Shown here one piece after another: positions 8,948 through 15,845 of a stretch of DNA of 32,713 nt (the stretch's first letter is position 1; each line of letters opens with the position of its first letter). The stretch lies in assembly GCA_009691785.1 (NCBI GenBank), contig SIAM01000024.1, forward strand, positions 1 through 32,713, given 5' to 3'. The notes beneath the pieces were generated by a model that did not search any database, had not been told where the DNA came from, and worked only from the letters and a program-made list of their open reading frames with translations. The translations under genes and the position numbers were made by a program. This DNA comes from Phycisphaerales bacterium. Lineage in GTDB: Bacteria; Planctomycetota; Phycisphaerae; Phycisphaerales; SM1A02.

Positions 8948-10087
8948 TCAATTTTCGAATCGAATTTGATCTGTGCGCAAACCAAATTTTGCGAGCATTC
9001 CTTCAAACTGATCAAGCGAAAAGAATTCCATTGAAACTTTCCCCGTGTTTGGCTTTCGACCAAGTTGGATTGTGACACGAGTTCCTAAAAGCTGACTAAG
9101 CCTTGTTTCTAAATCCTTGACATTTGCTTGCCGTCTCGCGGGCTGTGTTCCACGTGGAACACGTCCCTTTGATTCTGCTGATAGTCGTTGAACTTCTCTT
9201 TCAAGTGCCCTAACCGACCATTCACCACGAACTGTTGATTCGGCCAAAGTATGTCTAGCTTTAATATCTAGAACTCCAAGCAATGATTTTGCATGACCTT
9301 GTGTAAGCAAACCTTGCCGGACCAGGCTCGCTGTTTGCGTATCTAGGTCTGCCAGGCGGAGCAAATTGGTGACTGTAGAGCGGTCCAAAGAAAGTTTTTC
9401 AGCAAGTTTGTCGTGTGTAAGAGAGAACTCTTCTGACAGCCTAAGTATGGCCAGGGCTCTGTCCATTGGGTTCAAATCGGTTCTATGAACGTTCTCAATT
9501 AAGGCGCAAACACCGGAATGCTCATCCGAAGCCTGAACGATAATTGCCGCAATGGCGATCTTGCCCAACATCTTAAATGCACGCCATCGGCGTTCACCAG
9601 CAACAATTTCGTACTGTCCATCCGTGGAACCTAGTGGCCTCACAATAATTGGTTGAAGCAATCCATTCGACTTAATCGATGTTGCCAAACCCTCAAGTTC
9701 AGAAGTCTTAAAGTCTGTTCTTGGCTGCCTTGGGTTTGGACGAATTTTAGAAATGTCGATCTGGTCAACACCATTGCCAAATACAACCCCAGAAACTTTG
9801 GTTTCTTTATTTAATTCAACACTAGAAGGAATATTGCGTGATGAATCAGTTCTTACATTTGACAATTTTTCAGTAGGGTGCAAAATGGGGGACTTGGGAT
9901 CGACGCTTAAAACACTTGATTTTTCAGCGTTTTGCTGCGTATTTTTAATTGGAATGAGTCGACCAAGTCCGCGGCCAAGTTTTCCAAGTGGTACTTGTGG
10001 CGCAATCGGTTTCACTACTGAACCAGATACCACCGGAATATCAATTTTTGCTGAGTCATTGGTTGTACTGCTATCTTGATTAGACAT
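8948..10087 (-). CDS. parB: Chromosome partitioning protein ParB (CTPase clamp)
   Basis: A 379-residue ParB/Spo0J. Residues 1-105 are a long, poorly conserved N-terminal region containing GRGLGRLIP, the short motif ParB proteins use to stimulate ParA. The ParB N-domain begins near VDQIDISKIRPNPRQPR, with the CTP-binding motifs GERRWRA (165-170) and ENVHRTDLNP (199-208). The helix-turn-helix that reads parS is at about 224-246, and a C-terminal dimerisation region ends the protein. The start at 10087 is fixed by the strong Shine-Dalgarno AAGGAGG 4 nt upstream. A perfect parS palindrome lies inside the gene at codons about 309-314 and a degenerate copy lies upstream. parA, which normally precedes parB, is not adjacent: the upstream flank is a spacer and then yceI on the other strand. 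Confidence 0.97.
   Translation of the reverse strand: MSNQDSSTTNDSAKIDIPVVSGSVVKPIAPQVPLGKLGRGLGRLIPIKNTQQNAEKSSVLSVDPKSPILHPTEKLSNVRTDSSRNIPSSVELNKETKVSGVVFGNGVDQIDISKIRPNPRQPRTDFKTSELEGLATSIKSNGLLQPIIVRPLGSTDGQYEIVAGERRWRAFKMLGKIAIAAIIVQASDEHSGVCALIENVHRTDLNPMDRALAILRLSEEFSLTHDKLAEKLSLDRSTVTNLLRLADLDTQTASLVRQGLLTQGHAKSLLGVLDIKARHTLAESTVRGEWSVRALEREVQRLSAESKGRVPRGTQPARRQANVKDLETRLSQLLGTRVTIQLGRKPNTGKVSMEFFSLDQFEGMLAKFGLRTDQIRFEN
9146..9161. promoter_or_regulatory. parS: parS site (perfect 16-bp palindrome) inside parB
   Basis: TGTTCCACGTGGAACA is a perfect 16-bp inverted repeat, extended to 18 bp by flanking G and C. It matches the parS consensus known from Bacillus and many other bacteria (TGTTNCACGTGNAACA class). 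ParB should nucleate here and spread along the DNA. In Bacillus subtilis a parS site also lies within the parB homologue spo0J, so the arrangement has precedent. The site suggests the window is in the origin-proximal part of the chromosome. Confidence 0.92.
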
Positions 10088-10091
10088 ATTG

Positions 10092-10098
10092 CCTCCTT
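10092..10098 (-). promoter_or_regulatory. Strong Shine-Dalgarno AAGGAGG of parB
   Basis: AAGGAGG on the minus strand, 4 nt before the ATG at 10087. It is the strongest ribosome binding site in the window and rules out the in-frame ATG 15 nt further upstream. Confidence 0.8.
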
Positions 10099-10144
10099 GC
10101 AATAAAGTTGTAGAGCTAAATGTAACACTACAATCGTAAATTTG

Positions 10145-10160
10145 TGTTCCCCGTGGAACT
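10145..10160. promoter_or_regulatory. Degenerate parS-like site upstream of parB
   Basis: TGTTCCCCGTGGAACT differs from the intragenic parS at two of 16 positions (7 and 16). It lies 58 bp upstream of the parB start, where the parB promoter must be. ParB binding here could repress parB or add a second loading site; binding is inferred. Confidence 0.6.
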
Positions 10161-10176
10161 ATTTATTATTATTAAG

Positions 10177-10196
10177 TTATAGGACTTATTATAGGA
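10177..10196. repeat. Direct repeat TTATAGGA x2, 12-bp period
   Basis: Two identical 8-mers separated by 4 bp, roughly one helical turn apart, in the parB/yceI divergent region. The spacing suits two protomers of a DNA-binding protein on the same face of the helix. The binding protein is unknown. Confidence 0.45.
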
Positions 10197-10448
10197 TGAA
10201 ATTTGGATTTATATCTTCATCAATATTTAGTGAAATGGAATTGTGGGATAAATTTTAGTTTCGGTTCGGGTTCGTGAGCCTCTACGTGGTCCTTGGATAA
10301 ATGGCATGTGTTTTTTAATGGGGGCAGTAAGCGAACATCAAAAATATTTGTTTATATTTCAACACACTCTTCCTTTATAAAAACATTGTCGTGTTGTGCG
10401 TGTTGCCTGTGTACAGTTGCCCTTTGCGGCAATTATCAACCCAACAAT

Positions 10449-10452
10449 GGAG
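10449..10452 (+). promoter_or_regulatory. Shine-Dalgarno GGAG deciding the yceI start
   Basis: GGAG, 5 nt before the ATG at 10458. It favours this start over the longer frame opening at 10293. Confidence 0.55.
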
Positions 10453-10457
10453 CATTT

Positions 10458-11150
10458 ATGTATTTATATTTCTCGTCCTCTGTAACAATCGCAGCCACGC
10501 TGGTATTTATACTAGGCGTAAACACGCGACAAAATTCTGCTGCGACAAACACGCCAACACATCACGTTGTGACAGTAACACCAACCACACCGCCGATTTC
10601 GGGTGCTACATCAGCTGCAGCGAGTGAAACATCTATCGCGACAACCGCTTGGAAGATTGATGATACGCACTCTGTGGGTTTGTTCCGCGTTCAACATTTT
10701 GGAGCAGGAATGTTTTGGGGAAGATTTGATGGCGTCACAGGAACAATTACCACCAGTGGAACACCGATGCAGACACTTGCTCTGAATGTGACCATTGACA
10801 CCAACTCAGTATCAACCGCTAACAAAGATTTAGATGGGCATCTCCGAAGCCCGGATTTTTTCAATGTGAAAGAATTTCCAGAAATGAATTTTGTAAGCAC
10901 CTCCTCAAAAAAACTTGAGAGAAACATGTGGGAGGTCACTGGAAATCTCACAATGCACGGTGTAACCAAGCCACTCACTGCAAATGTGGAAATGACGGGT
11001 CAGACAGAATCCGTGCGCGGAAAGAAAATTGGATTTGAAGCGTGCTTCACAATAGATCGCTCCGAGTTTGGAATGAACTACGGAATTGAGAAAAATTCTA
11101 TTGGTAAAAGCGTGCAAATTATTGTCGCGCTTGAAGCCGTGTCATCCTAA
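10458..11150 (+). CDS. YceI family protein, membrane-anchored or exported
   Basis: A 230-residue protein. Residues 1-22 are a hydrophobic signal or anchor, followed by a Thr/Ala/Pro-rich linker (about 25-65) and a full YceI lipocalin-like domain. The domain begins WKIDDTHSVGLFRVQHFGAG, continues with MQTLALNVTIDTNSVST, HLRSPDFFNVKEFPEMNF, NLTMHGVTKPL and ends CFTIDRSEFGMNYGIE. YceI domains form a beta-barrel that binds polyisoprenoids or other amphiphiles in the periplasm; some are induced by osmotic or base stress. The start at 10458 is chosen because GGAG (10449-10452) lies 5 nt upstream and the signal peptide begins right there. It is divergent from parB. Confidence 0.93.
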   Translation: MYLYFSSSVTIAATLVFILGVNTRQNSAATNTPTHHVVTVTPTTPPISGATSAAASETSIATTAWKIDDTHSVGLFRVQHFGAGMFWGRFDGVTGTITTSGTPMQTLALNVTIDTNSVSTANKDLDGHLRSPDFFNVKEFPEMNFVSTSSKKLERNMWEVTGNLTMHGVTKPLTANVEMTGQTESVRGKKIGFEACFTIDRSEFGMNYGIEKNSIGKSVQIIVALEAVSS

Positions 11151-11210
11151 ATTTAAATCTGTTGCGGCATTCAACTATAAAAATAAAGGTCGCGTCTTTC
11201 TAACCATTCC

Positions 11211-11267
11211 ATGTTTATGAATATTAATAATTTGCGAACGCGGAACCATGTCCGAAAGTTCTTCTAA
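11211..11267 (+). other. Possible 18-codon leader peptide in front of the membrane protein
   Basis: An ATG at 11211 (and another at 11217) opens a short frame encoding MFMNINNLRTRNHVRKFF. It ends with TAA at 11265-11267, directly followed in the same frame by the ATG of the next gene. A translated leader could couple ribosomes to that gene, or this may be chance. No Shine-Dalgarno was seen. Confidence 0.2.
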
Positions 11268-12125
11268 ATGGAAATGCAAATTTTATTCTTTGGAATTGCT
11301 TTACCAGTCGCATTTGGATTGATATTCATTGTGTTACAAGGCATTCGAAACAAATTATGGAAAGCCAACTATTTCTCTGGCCTTGCCTTGGCGTCAACCC
11401 TGTTATTAAGCGCCATGTCTGAAGACTCGTTTTACAGCTTTACCACCCAGAATCTGTGGTTGTGGTTTCCTTTGGCCGTTGGTTTAAGCGCACTAATTGC
11501 TTCCACTGGAAATGCATTCACTAATTCATTGCGAACAGGTGCTTTAATTGTTTGCGCATCCGCAATACCAGCCGCTCTTGTGTTGAATATTCCAAATTGG
11601 CAAAGCCCGACAAGTCGATTTCTGCTTGGAGTAGTAACCGCAATTTTTGCCTTTTTTCTAAATCGAGTTGTTGAAAGACATAATAATTTTTCAACATTTA
11701 TCGCGCTCAGTTTTTCCCTGACCGCCGCCTCTGTGCTTGCGATGATTTCTGGATTTGCGAAGTTGGCTGTGCCAATTGGTGCCGTGTCTTGTTGTTTGGG
11801 AATTGTTTCGCTAATTCGTCTTATCACTTGGACACCCGCACACAATCATGTTTGTCTGGGGTTGAGCGGGGCGGTTACCATCACAAGTGTTGCCGTATTT
11901 GGTTCCGCAACAGGCCTGGGTTACGATACAAGTGGTCTTCCGATTATCTGCTGGGTGCTTTCGGCAATCGCGCCGCTTGGACTTTGGGTTGGCGAATTAC
12001 CCAGGATTTGTTCACGCCCAACATTGTCTTCGTGGGCGCGAATCTTTGGTTGCGCCATACTTTCAGCAGTGGCTATCGTAATTGCGGTGTTTGTATTGAA
12101 TTCACCGACTCTCCCCATCACTTAA
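11268..12125 (+). CDS. Multi-pass membrane protein of unknown function
   Basis: A 285-residue protein, strongly hydrophobic throughout. I count about 8-9 possible membrane segments, at roughly residues 4-25, 38-50, 62-82, 90-108, 117-134, 142-160, 164-186, 200-218, 224-245 and 258-278; some may be merged or re-entrant. No catalytic or transport motif is recognised, and there is no ATP-binding site or peptidase signature. It lies between yceI and a predicted lipoprotein, all on the plus strand with gaps near 100 bp, so this trio may be an envelope cluster but probably not one tight operon. ATG 11268 and ATG 11274 are both possible starts. Confidence 0.7.
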   Translation: MEMQILFFGIALPVAFGLIFIVLQGIRNKLWKANYFSGLALASTLLLSAMSEDSFYSFTTQNLWLWFPLAVGLSALIASTGNAFTNSLRTGALIVCASAIPAALVLNIPNWQSPTSRFLLGVVTAIFAFFLNRVVERHNNFSTFIALSFSLTAASVLAMISGFAKLAVPIGAVSCCLGIVSLIRLITWTPAHNHVCLGLSGAVTITSVAVFGSATGLGYDTSGLPIICWVLSAIAPLGLWVGELPRICSRPTLSSWARIFGCAILSAVAIVIAVFVLNSPTLPIT

Positions 12126-12226
12126 AGTATTTATAATAAAATGATTTGGAATCCAATTTATAAGTCACGAATAATGCAAAAACGAAATTGATTCACAGCA
12201 AACGCCTATAGGTACATATTCCAAAC

Positions 12227-13246
12227 TTGAATCGCTTAATTCTCAATTTTTTTCCCAATCCACTGCGTACGCTGGTTTCGCTTCTGGCGCCGTGCGCTTT
12301 ACTATTTCAACTTGGGTGTTTTCCGCGTCCTCTTGATTTACAGCTGAAGGATTCTGCTGACAACAGACCTGTGGAGGGAGTGACCATCCATCGCCACAGT
12401 GTGACCTTGCTTTCTCTACTTGCAACAAATTCAAACGCGGTAAAGAGTGGTTCCTCTGGGGATGCGAGAATTTGGGTTCCTCCATTCAACACCAAGTTGA
12501 CCATCCTTCAACCGGGATTCGAGCCAGCTTCGATTGGAATTTTCACATCTCAGACAACACCAAGCATGTTGGCTTCTGATAATTCCTCTAGCTTAATGTT
12601 GCGATTTGATGACCTTGATGGAAAATCCATACGCACCATGGATATTACTCCTGTTCAATATGTGCCCATCACTATAAAGGTTGTTGATCTATCAACTGGT
12701 GCCCCCATTGAGGACGCCGAAGTGCTGGCAACCACGTTTTTATATTTGCCCGTGCCAGGCATTGAGGATCGTTGGGGATTTCCAGATTTACAAAATTTCA
12801 GAAGTGATGCTGCAGGTCGTACTTTGGTGAAGCATGTGTCTGGATTTCGTAATGTGATAACGGTACGCAAGCCCGGTTATCAAGAAGCTCGCCAAGATTT
12901 CCTTGCAAGCAATTCTGAATCAGAATTGGTTCTTCAGCTTCGCCGCCTGCAAACAAAGACCGTTCAATTTAAAACAATGAATTCCGAAAGCATGGAAGTG
13001 ATTGGAAATGTTGTGGTTCGCCTGTGTGAACAGCGAAATGGGCTTCCACCTGACCCCAACGTGTTTGCGGTTGTAAGCAACGCCTCGGGTTTCACTCCGC
13101 CCGCGCCAATTCAAAATCTCATGCCGTTAGGTGTGGAGACCGAGTGTGCTGGATACCACCGATTCACGCTTGGACTTGATTGGCGCACGTTAAAAGATGG
13201 CCAAATTATCAAGATTTACGTTGTGAAGAAAGGCTGGTTTAACTAG
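12227..13246 (+). CDS. Predicted lipoprotein with carboxypeptidase-regulatory-like repeats
   Basis: A 339-residue protein read from a TTG. Residues 1-30 form a signal with Arg residues and a hydrophobic core; Cys31 in FQLGC is a plausible lipidation site, although Gln at -3 is atypical. The mature part has segments resembling carboxypeptidase-regulatory (CarboxypepD_reg/CNA-B type) beta-sandwiches: DNRPVEGVTIHRHS near residue 43, then IKVVDLSTGAPIEDAEVLA near 149. Such domains are structural rather than enzymatic. The TTG start is supported by the signal peptide and by a TACATA hexamer 8 nt upstream; no in-frame ATG lies before the signal core. Function and partner are unknown. Confidence 0.72.
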   Translation: MNRLILNFFPNPLRTLVSLLAPCALLFQLGCFPRPLDLQLKDSADNRPVEGVTIHRHSVTLLSLLATNSNAVKSGSSGDARIWVPPFNTKLTILQPGFEPASIGIFTSQTTPSMLASDNSSSLMLRFDDLDGKSIRTMDITPVQYVPITIKVVDLSTGAPIEDAEVLATTFLYLPVPGIEDRWGFPDLQNFRSDAAGRTLVKHVSGFRNVITVRKPGYQEARQDFLASNSESELVLQLRRLQTKTVQFKTMNSESMEVIGNVVVRLCEQRNGLPPDPNVFAVVSNASGFTPPAPIQNLMPLGVETECAGYHRFTLGLDWRTLKDGQIIKIYVVKKGWFN

Positions 13247-13248
13247 CG

Positions 13249-13283
13249 ACGGGGATAGATGGGGGGGAAAATGCATCCCGTTT
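13249..13283 (+). terminator. Possible terminator after the lipoprotein gene
   Basis: ACGGGGAT (13249-13256) pairs with ATCCCGT (13275-13281) with one bulged G, followed by only three T. The 18-nt loop contains a run of seven G. Weak candidate. Confidence 0.35.
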
Positions 13284-13296
13284 CATAATTTAAGAC

Positions 13297-13325
13297 TTGG
13301 TTGAAACGCCGACCTCGCATATCGT
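13297..13325 (+). promoter_or_regulatory. Promoter of apaG-asd
   Basis: TTGGTT (13297-13302), a 17-nt spacer and TATCGT (13320-13325), ending 9 nt before the ATG at 13335. The transcript would have almost no leader. Confidence 0.5.
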
Positions 13326-13334
13326 GCTTTGATC

Positions 13335-13742
13335 ATGGCAACTCCTTCAGCAAGAACATGCAAGGGCAGCGAATGCGTGACCCACGGAATTCGAATCACG
13401 GTTGACCCGCGCTATTTGCCTTCGCATTCTGACCCGGAAAATGGTCGATACTTGTTCAACTATAAAGTGGTCATGCACAACGAGGGTCAAAGTTGCGCCC
13501 GTCTTCGTAGTCGTAAGTGGGTGATTGTTGATTCCACTGGCGAGCGCCATGAAGTGCAGGGTCTGGGAGTGGTGGGGCACCATCCAGATTTGTCTCCAGG
13601 TGGTCATTTTGAATATTCAAGTTTTTGTCCGCTGCAAACCGCATGGGGAACCATGCAAGGCACCTATGTCATGGAACGAGATGATGGATCTTTATTTGAA
13701 GTTGAGATCGCACGATTCTATTTAATTGGGCCGCATCAATGA
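13335..13742 (+). CDS. apaG: ApaG domain protein
   Basis: A 135-residue protein made of one ApaG fold (fibronectin-III-like beta-sandwich). Visible signatures are YLFNYKVVMHNEG, LRSRKWVIVDSTGERHEV, QGLGVVGHHPDLSPGGHFEYSS and GTMQGTYVME. Length fits the family (about 125). ApaG in enterobacteria has been linked to Co2+/Mg2+ resistance and polyamine/Ap4A phenotypes, and the domain is also found in eukaryotic F-box proteins; a precise biochemical role is not settled. Its stop codon overlaps the asd start (ATGA at 13739), so the two are translationally coupled. ATG 13335 is preferred over the upstream TTG at 13329. Confidence 0.92.
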   Translation: MATPSARTCKGSECVTHGIRITVDPRYLPSHSDPENGRYLFNYKVVMHNEGQSCARLRSRKWVIVDSTGERHEVQGLGVVGHHPDLSPGGHFEYSSFCPLQTAWGTMQGTYVMERDDGSLFEVEIARFYLIGPHQ

Positions 13743-14812
13743 GTGGTGTAAACACTGGTGAATCCTCTGCGGTGTCCGCCATTCAAAAATCCAAATCCGG
13801 AACAAAAACATTTTGTATTTCAGTGATTGGCGCCACGGGTGCGGTCGGCCGTGAAGTAGTTCAACTACTTGAAAAAAGAAACTTTCCAATTTCACAGTTG
13901 CGTCTGTTTAGCAGCGAGCGATCAGCCGGTGAAAAATTTAAGTTTTGTGGACAAACCTTAGAGGCAAGAATTGTTGATCGCGAAGCGTTGACGGGGAGCG
14001 ATTACGCAATTTTATGCGTAGATGCCGCAATGTCGCGCGCGTTGGCGCCCATGCTGGCGGAACTTAAAATTGTTACGGTGGATAATTCCAGCGCGTTTCG
14101 CACTGATCCCGCCATTCCGCTTGTTGTGCCTGAAATCAATGGTGAATTGTTAAAGGGCAAACCACTCTTGGTGGCCAATCCAAATTGCACAACTATTGTT
14201 TCTTTAATGATTGCTGCGCCGCTACATCGCGTTGCGCATTTGGAACGAATGACCGCGTGCTCCTATCAAGCGGTTTCTGGCGCTGGCCTTGCGGGCATGC
14301 ATGAGTTGGAGTCTCAGGCGCGCGCATGGGCCGCGGGCGAAAAAGTGACGGGGCAATTATTTCCAAGACCCATTTTATTTAATGTGTTCCCACACAACTC
14401 ACCACGCCAGTCGGATGGTTCAAATGAGGAGGAACATAAACTGGTTTGTGAAAGCCGCCGGATTTTAGGGCATGAAAAGTTGCGCGTTAGCGCAACCTGT
14501 GTTCGCGTGCCCACATTGCGCGCCCACGCCGTTGCGTTGCACTTGGAATTTATTAACGCGCTTTCACCAACACAGGCCTTGGACATTCTTACACGCGCCC
14601 CCGGCGTTCGCGTAGTTAATGAGGCTAATGGCGATCAACCCGCGGATCCGCAAATGGTTTCCGGCCTTGATGAAGTTTTGGTTTCAAGAATTCGTGTTGA
14701 CCATGGCGGATCACCAGGAAAATCATTGGCGCTATGGGCGGTTGGTGACCAACTACTCAAGGGCGCGGCGCTGAACGCGGTTCAAATTGTTGAACTGTTA
14801 ATCGCGGATTAA
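13739..14812 (+). CDS. asd: Aspartate-semialdehyde dehydrogenase
   Basis: A 357-residue cytosolic enzyme that reduces L-aspartyl-4-phosphate to the semialdehyde with NADPH, the branch point to lysine/diaminopimelate, threonine and methionine. The NADP-binding motif VIGATGAVG is at residues 29-37. The catalytic cysteine is C150 in NPNCTT. YQAVSGAG (176-183) and the substrate-binding Arg/His in RVPTLRAHAV (R261, H263) are present. The first about 25 residues precede the fold and are poorly conserved. The start is fixed by the 4-nt ATGA overlap with apaG. It is convergent with trpC across 144 bp in which I see no clear terminator. Confidence 0.96.
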   Translation: MSGVNTGESSAVSAIQKSKSGTKTFCISVIGATGAVGREVVQLLEKRNFPISQLRLFSSERSAGEKFKFCGQTLEARIVDREALTGSDYAILCVDAAMSRALAPMLAELKIVTVDNSSAFRTDPAIPLVVPEINGELLKGKPLLVANPNCTTIVSLMIAAPLHRVAHLERMTACSYQAVSGAGLAGMHELESQARAWAAGEKVTGQLFPRPILFNVFPHNSPRQSDGSNEEEHKLVCESRRILGHEKLRVSATCVRVPTLRAHAVALHLEFINALSPTQALDILTRAPGVRVVNEANGDQPADPQMVSGLDEVLVSRIRVDHGGSPGKSLALWAVGDQLLKGAALNAVQIVELLIAD

Positions 14813-14956
14813 TTTCAAATTCGCTCGTTGCTGTTGTGTGGCGGTTCAAAATTTAAACACGGAATTTATTTTACAATGCCTGTAACAACGGTCGGTGGCA
14901 AAGCATGTTGATCTTTAAATGCCGCAAAAGTATCCACGCCAAATCTTTGAAATGAC

Positions 14957-15763
14957 CTAAGCGTCACTCAATTCGCGCAATGCCTGACCGGGATCGGGTT
15001 GACGCAGCAAATGCTCACCAACAAGAACAATTCCAACATCATGTTGTTGCAAGCGCTGAATATCTTGCGCGGTGCGAATACCGCTTTCGCTTACCACCAC
15101 GCGCCGGTCCTCAATTAAATCAACCATGCGGAATGTGTGGGTTATATCTGTCTTCATGGTCTTTAGATTTCTGTTGTTAATGCCCAACAGCGAATATCCA
15201 ACGTGCGGAAATCCGACATGATTTTGCACGCGGTACAAACTTTCAACATCGTGCACCTCCAGCAAAACAGTCATGCCAAGTTCAACCGCAAGAATTTGAA
15301 AGTCAACAATGTCCTGTTCGGTCAAACACTCCGCGATCAATAAAATGGCATCGGCGCCGGCTGCGCGACTTTCCCAAATTTGCCAACTGTCAACAATAAA
15401 ATCTTTTCGCAGAACAGGAAGCGGCATCGCGTCGCGAACAAGTTTTATAAAATTCAAGTGACCGCCAAAGTCAATCTCATCGGTTAAGCAACTAATGGCT
15501 GCGGCGCCGGCTTGGTGATAGCGTTGGGCAATGTCCACCGGATCAAAATCATTTCGAATAAGACCAGCGGAAGGGCTTCTCTTTTTAATTTCTGCGATAA
15601 CACGTGTAGGCTCCTCGCTATCACGCACAACCGCACGAAAGAAATTGCGCGGGCGCGGCATAGAGCGGATTTTTTCTTGCAGAATTTCTAACGGAGAGTG
15701 TTGCTTGCCCACTTCAACTTCAATCACTTTTCTTGCCACAATTTTCTGGAGCGCGTTGGTCAT
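14957..15763 (-). CDS. trpC: Indole-3-glycerol-phosphate synthase
   Basis: A 268-residue (beta/alpha)8 enzyme of tryptophan synthesis that converts CdRP to indole-3-glycerol phosphate. Catalytic motifs are in order: VIAEIKKRSPSAG (E58, K60), PVLRKDFIVD (K120), LLEVHD (E169), LLGINNRNL (near 193-200) and VVSESGI. It is the monofunctional form; no trpF domain is fused and no other trp biosynthetic genes are nearby. The ATG at 15763 gives the family's natural N-terminus, whereas the frame stays open to 15871 without family resemblance. A TAGACT hexamer lies 10 nt upstream. It is divergent from the CPBP protease, with the tryptophanyl-tRNA synthetase gene just beyond. Confidence 0.96.
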   Translation of the reverse strand: MTNALQKIVARKVIEVEVGKQHSPLEILQEKIRSMPRPRNFFRAVVRDSEEPTRVIAEIKKRSPSAGLIRNDFDPVDIAQRYHQAGAAAISCLTDEIDFGGHLNFIKLVRDAMPLPVLRKDFIVDSWQIWESRAAGADAILLIAECLTEQDIVDFQILAVELGMTVLLEVHDVESLYRVQNHVGFPHVGYSLLGINNRNLKTMKTDITHTFRMVDLIEDRRVVVSESGIRTAQDIQRLQQHDVGIVLVGEHLLRQPDPGQALRELSDA

Positions 15764-15773
15764 ATTTTCTGCA

Positions 15774-15779
15774 AGTCTA
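15774..15779 (-). promoter_or_regulatory. -10 box TAGACT upstream of trpC
   Basis: TAGACT on the minus strand ends 10 nt before the ATG at 15763. The -35 is not evident. It gives a leader of only a few nucleotides, too short for classic trp attenuation. Confidence 0.4.
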
Positions 15780-15845
15780 TGCGGTGGCGCCGAAATTGCG
15801 CCGCAAAACACGATCACGAATCCTGAATTTATTCCGGCATCAATC

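Larger units (their letters stand above)
10161..10457. other. AT-rich spacer between parB and yceI
   Basis: No gene supported. It holds the 8-mer TTATAGGA twice with 12-bp spacing (10177-10184 and 10189-10196). The frame of yceI stays open upstream to 10293, but that stretch has no recognisable protein features and the start at 10458 has a Shine-Dalgarno. A DnaA-box-like TGTGGGATAA at 10242 has one extra base and is not counted. Confidence 0.5.

Noticed and set aside
10242-10251. DnaA-box-like TGTGGGATAA near parB
   Set aside because: It has one extra G relative to TGTGGATAA and there is no cluster of further boxes, so no origin is claimed.
10293-10457. N-terminal extension of the YceI protein by 55 residues
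   Set aside because: It has no signal-peptide logic, and GGAG placed 5 nt before the ATG at 10458 fits a true start followed immediately by a hydrophobic signal.
15531-15845. Upstream extension of the CPBP protease frame (about 105 codons)
   Set aside because: It is antisense to trpC and shows no membrane or protease features. The natural start is the ATG at 15846, after the divergent trpC start.
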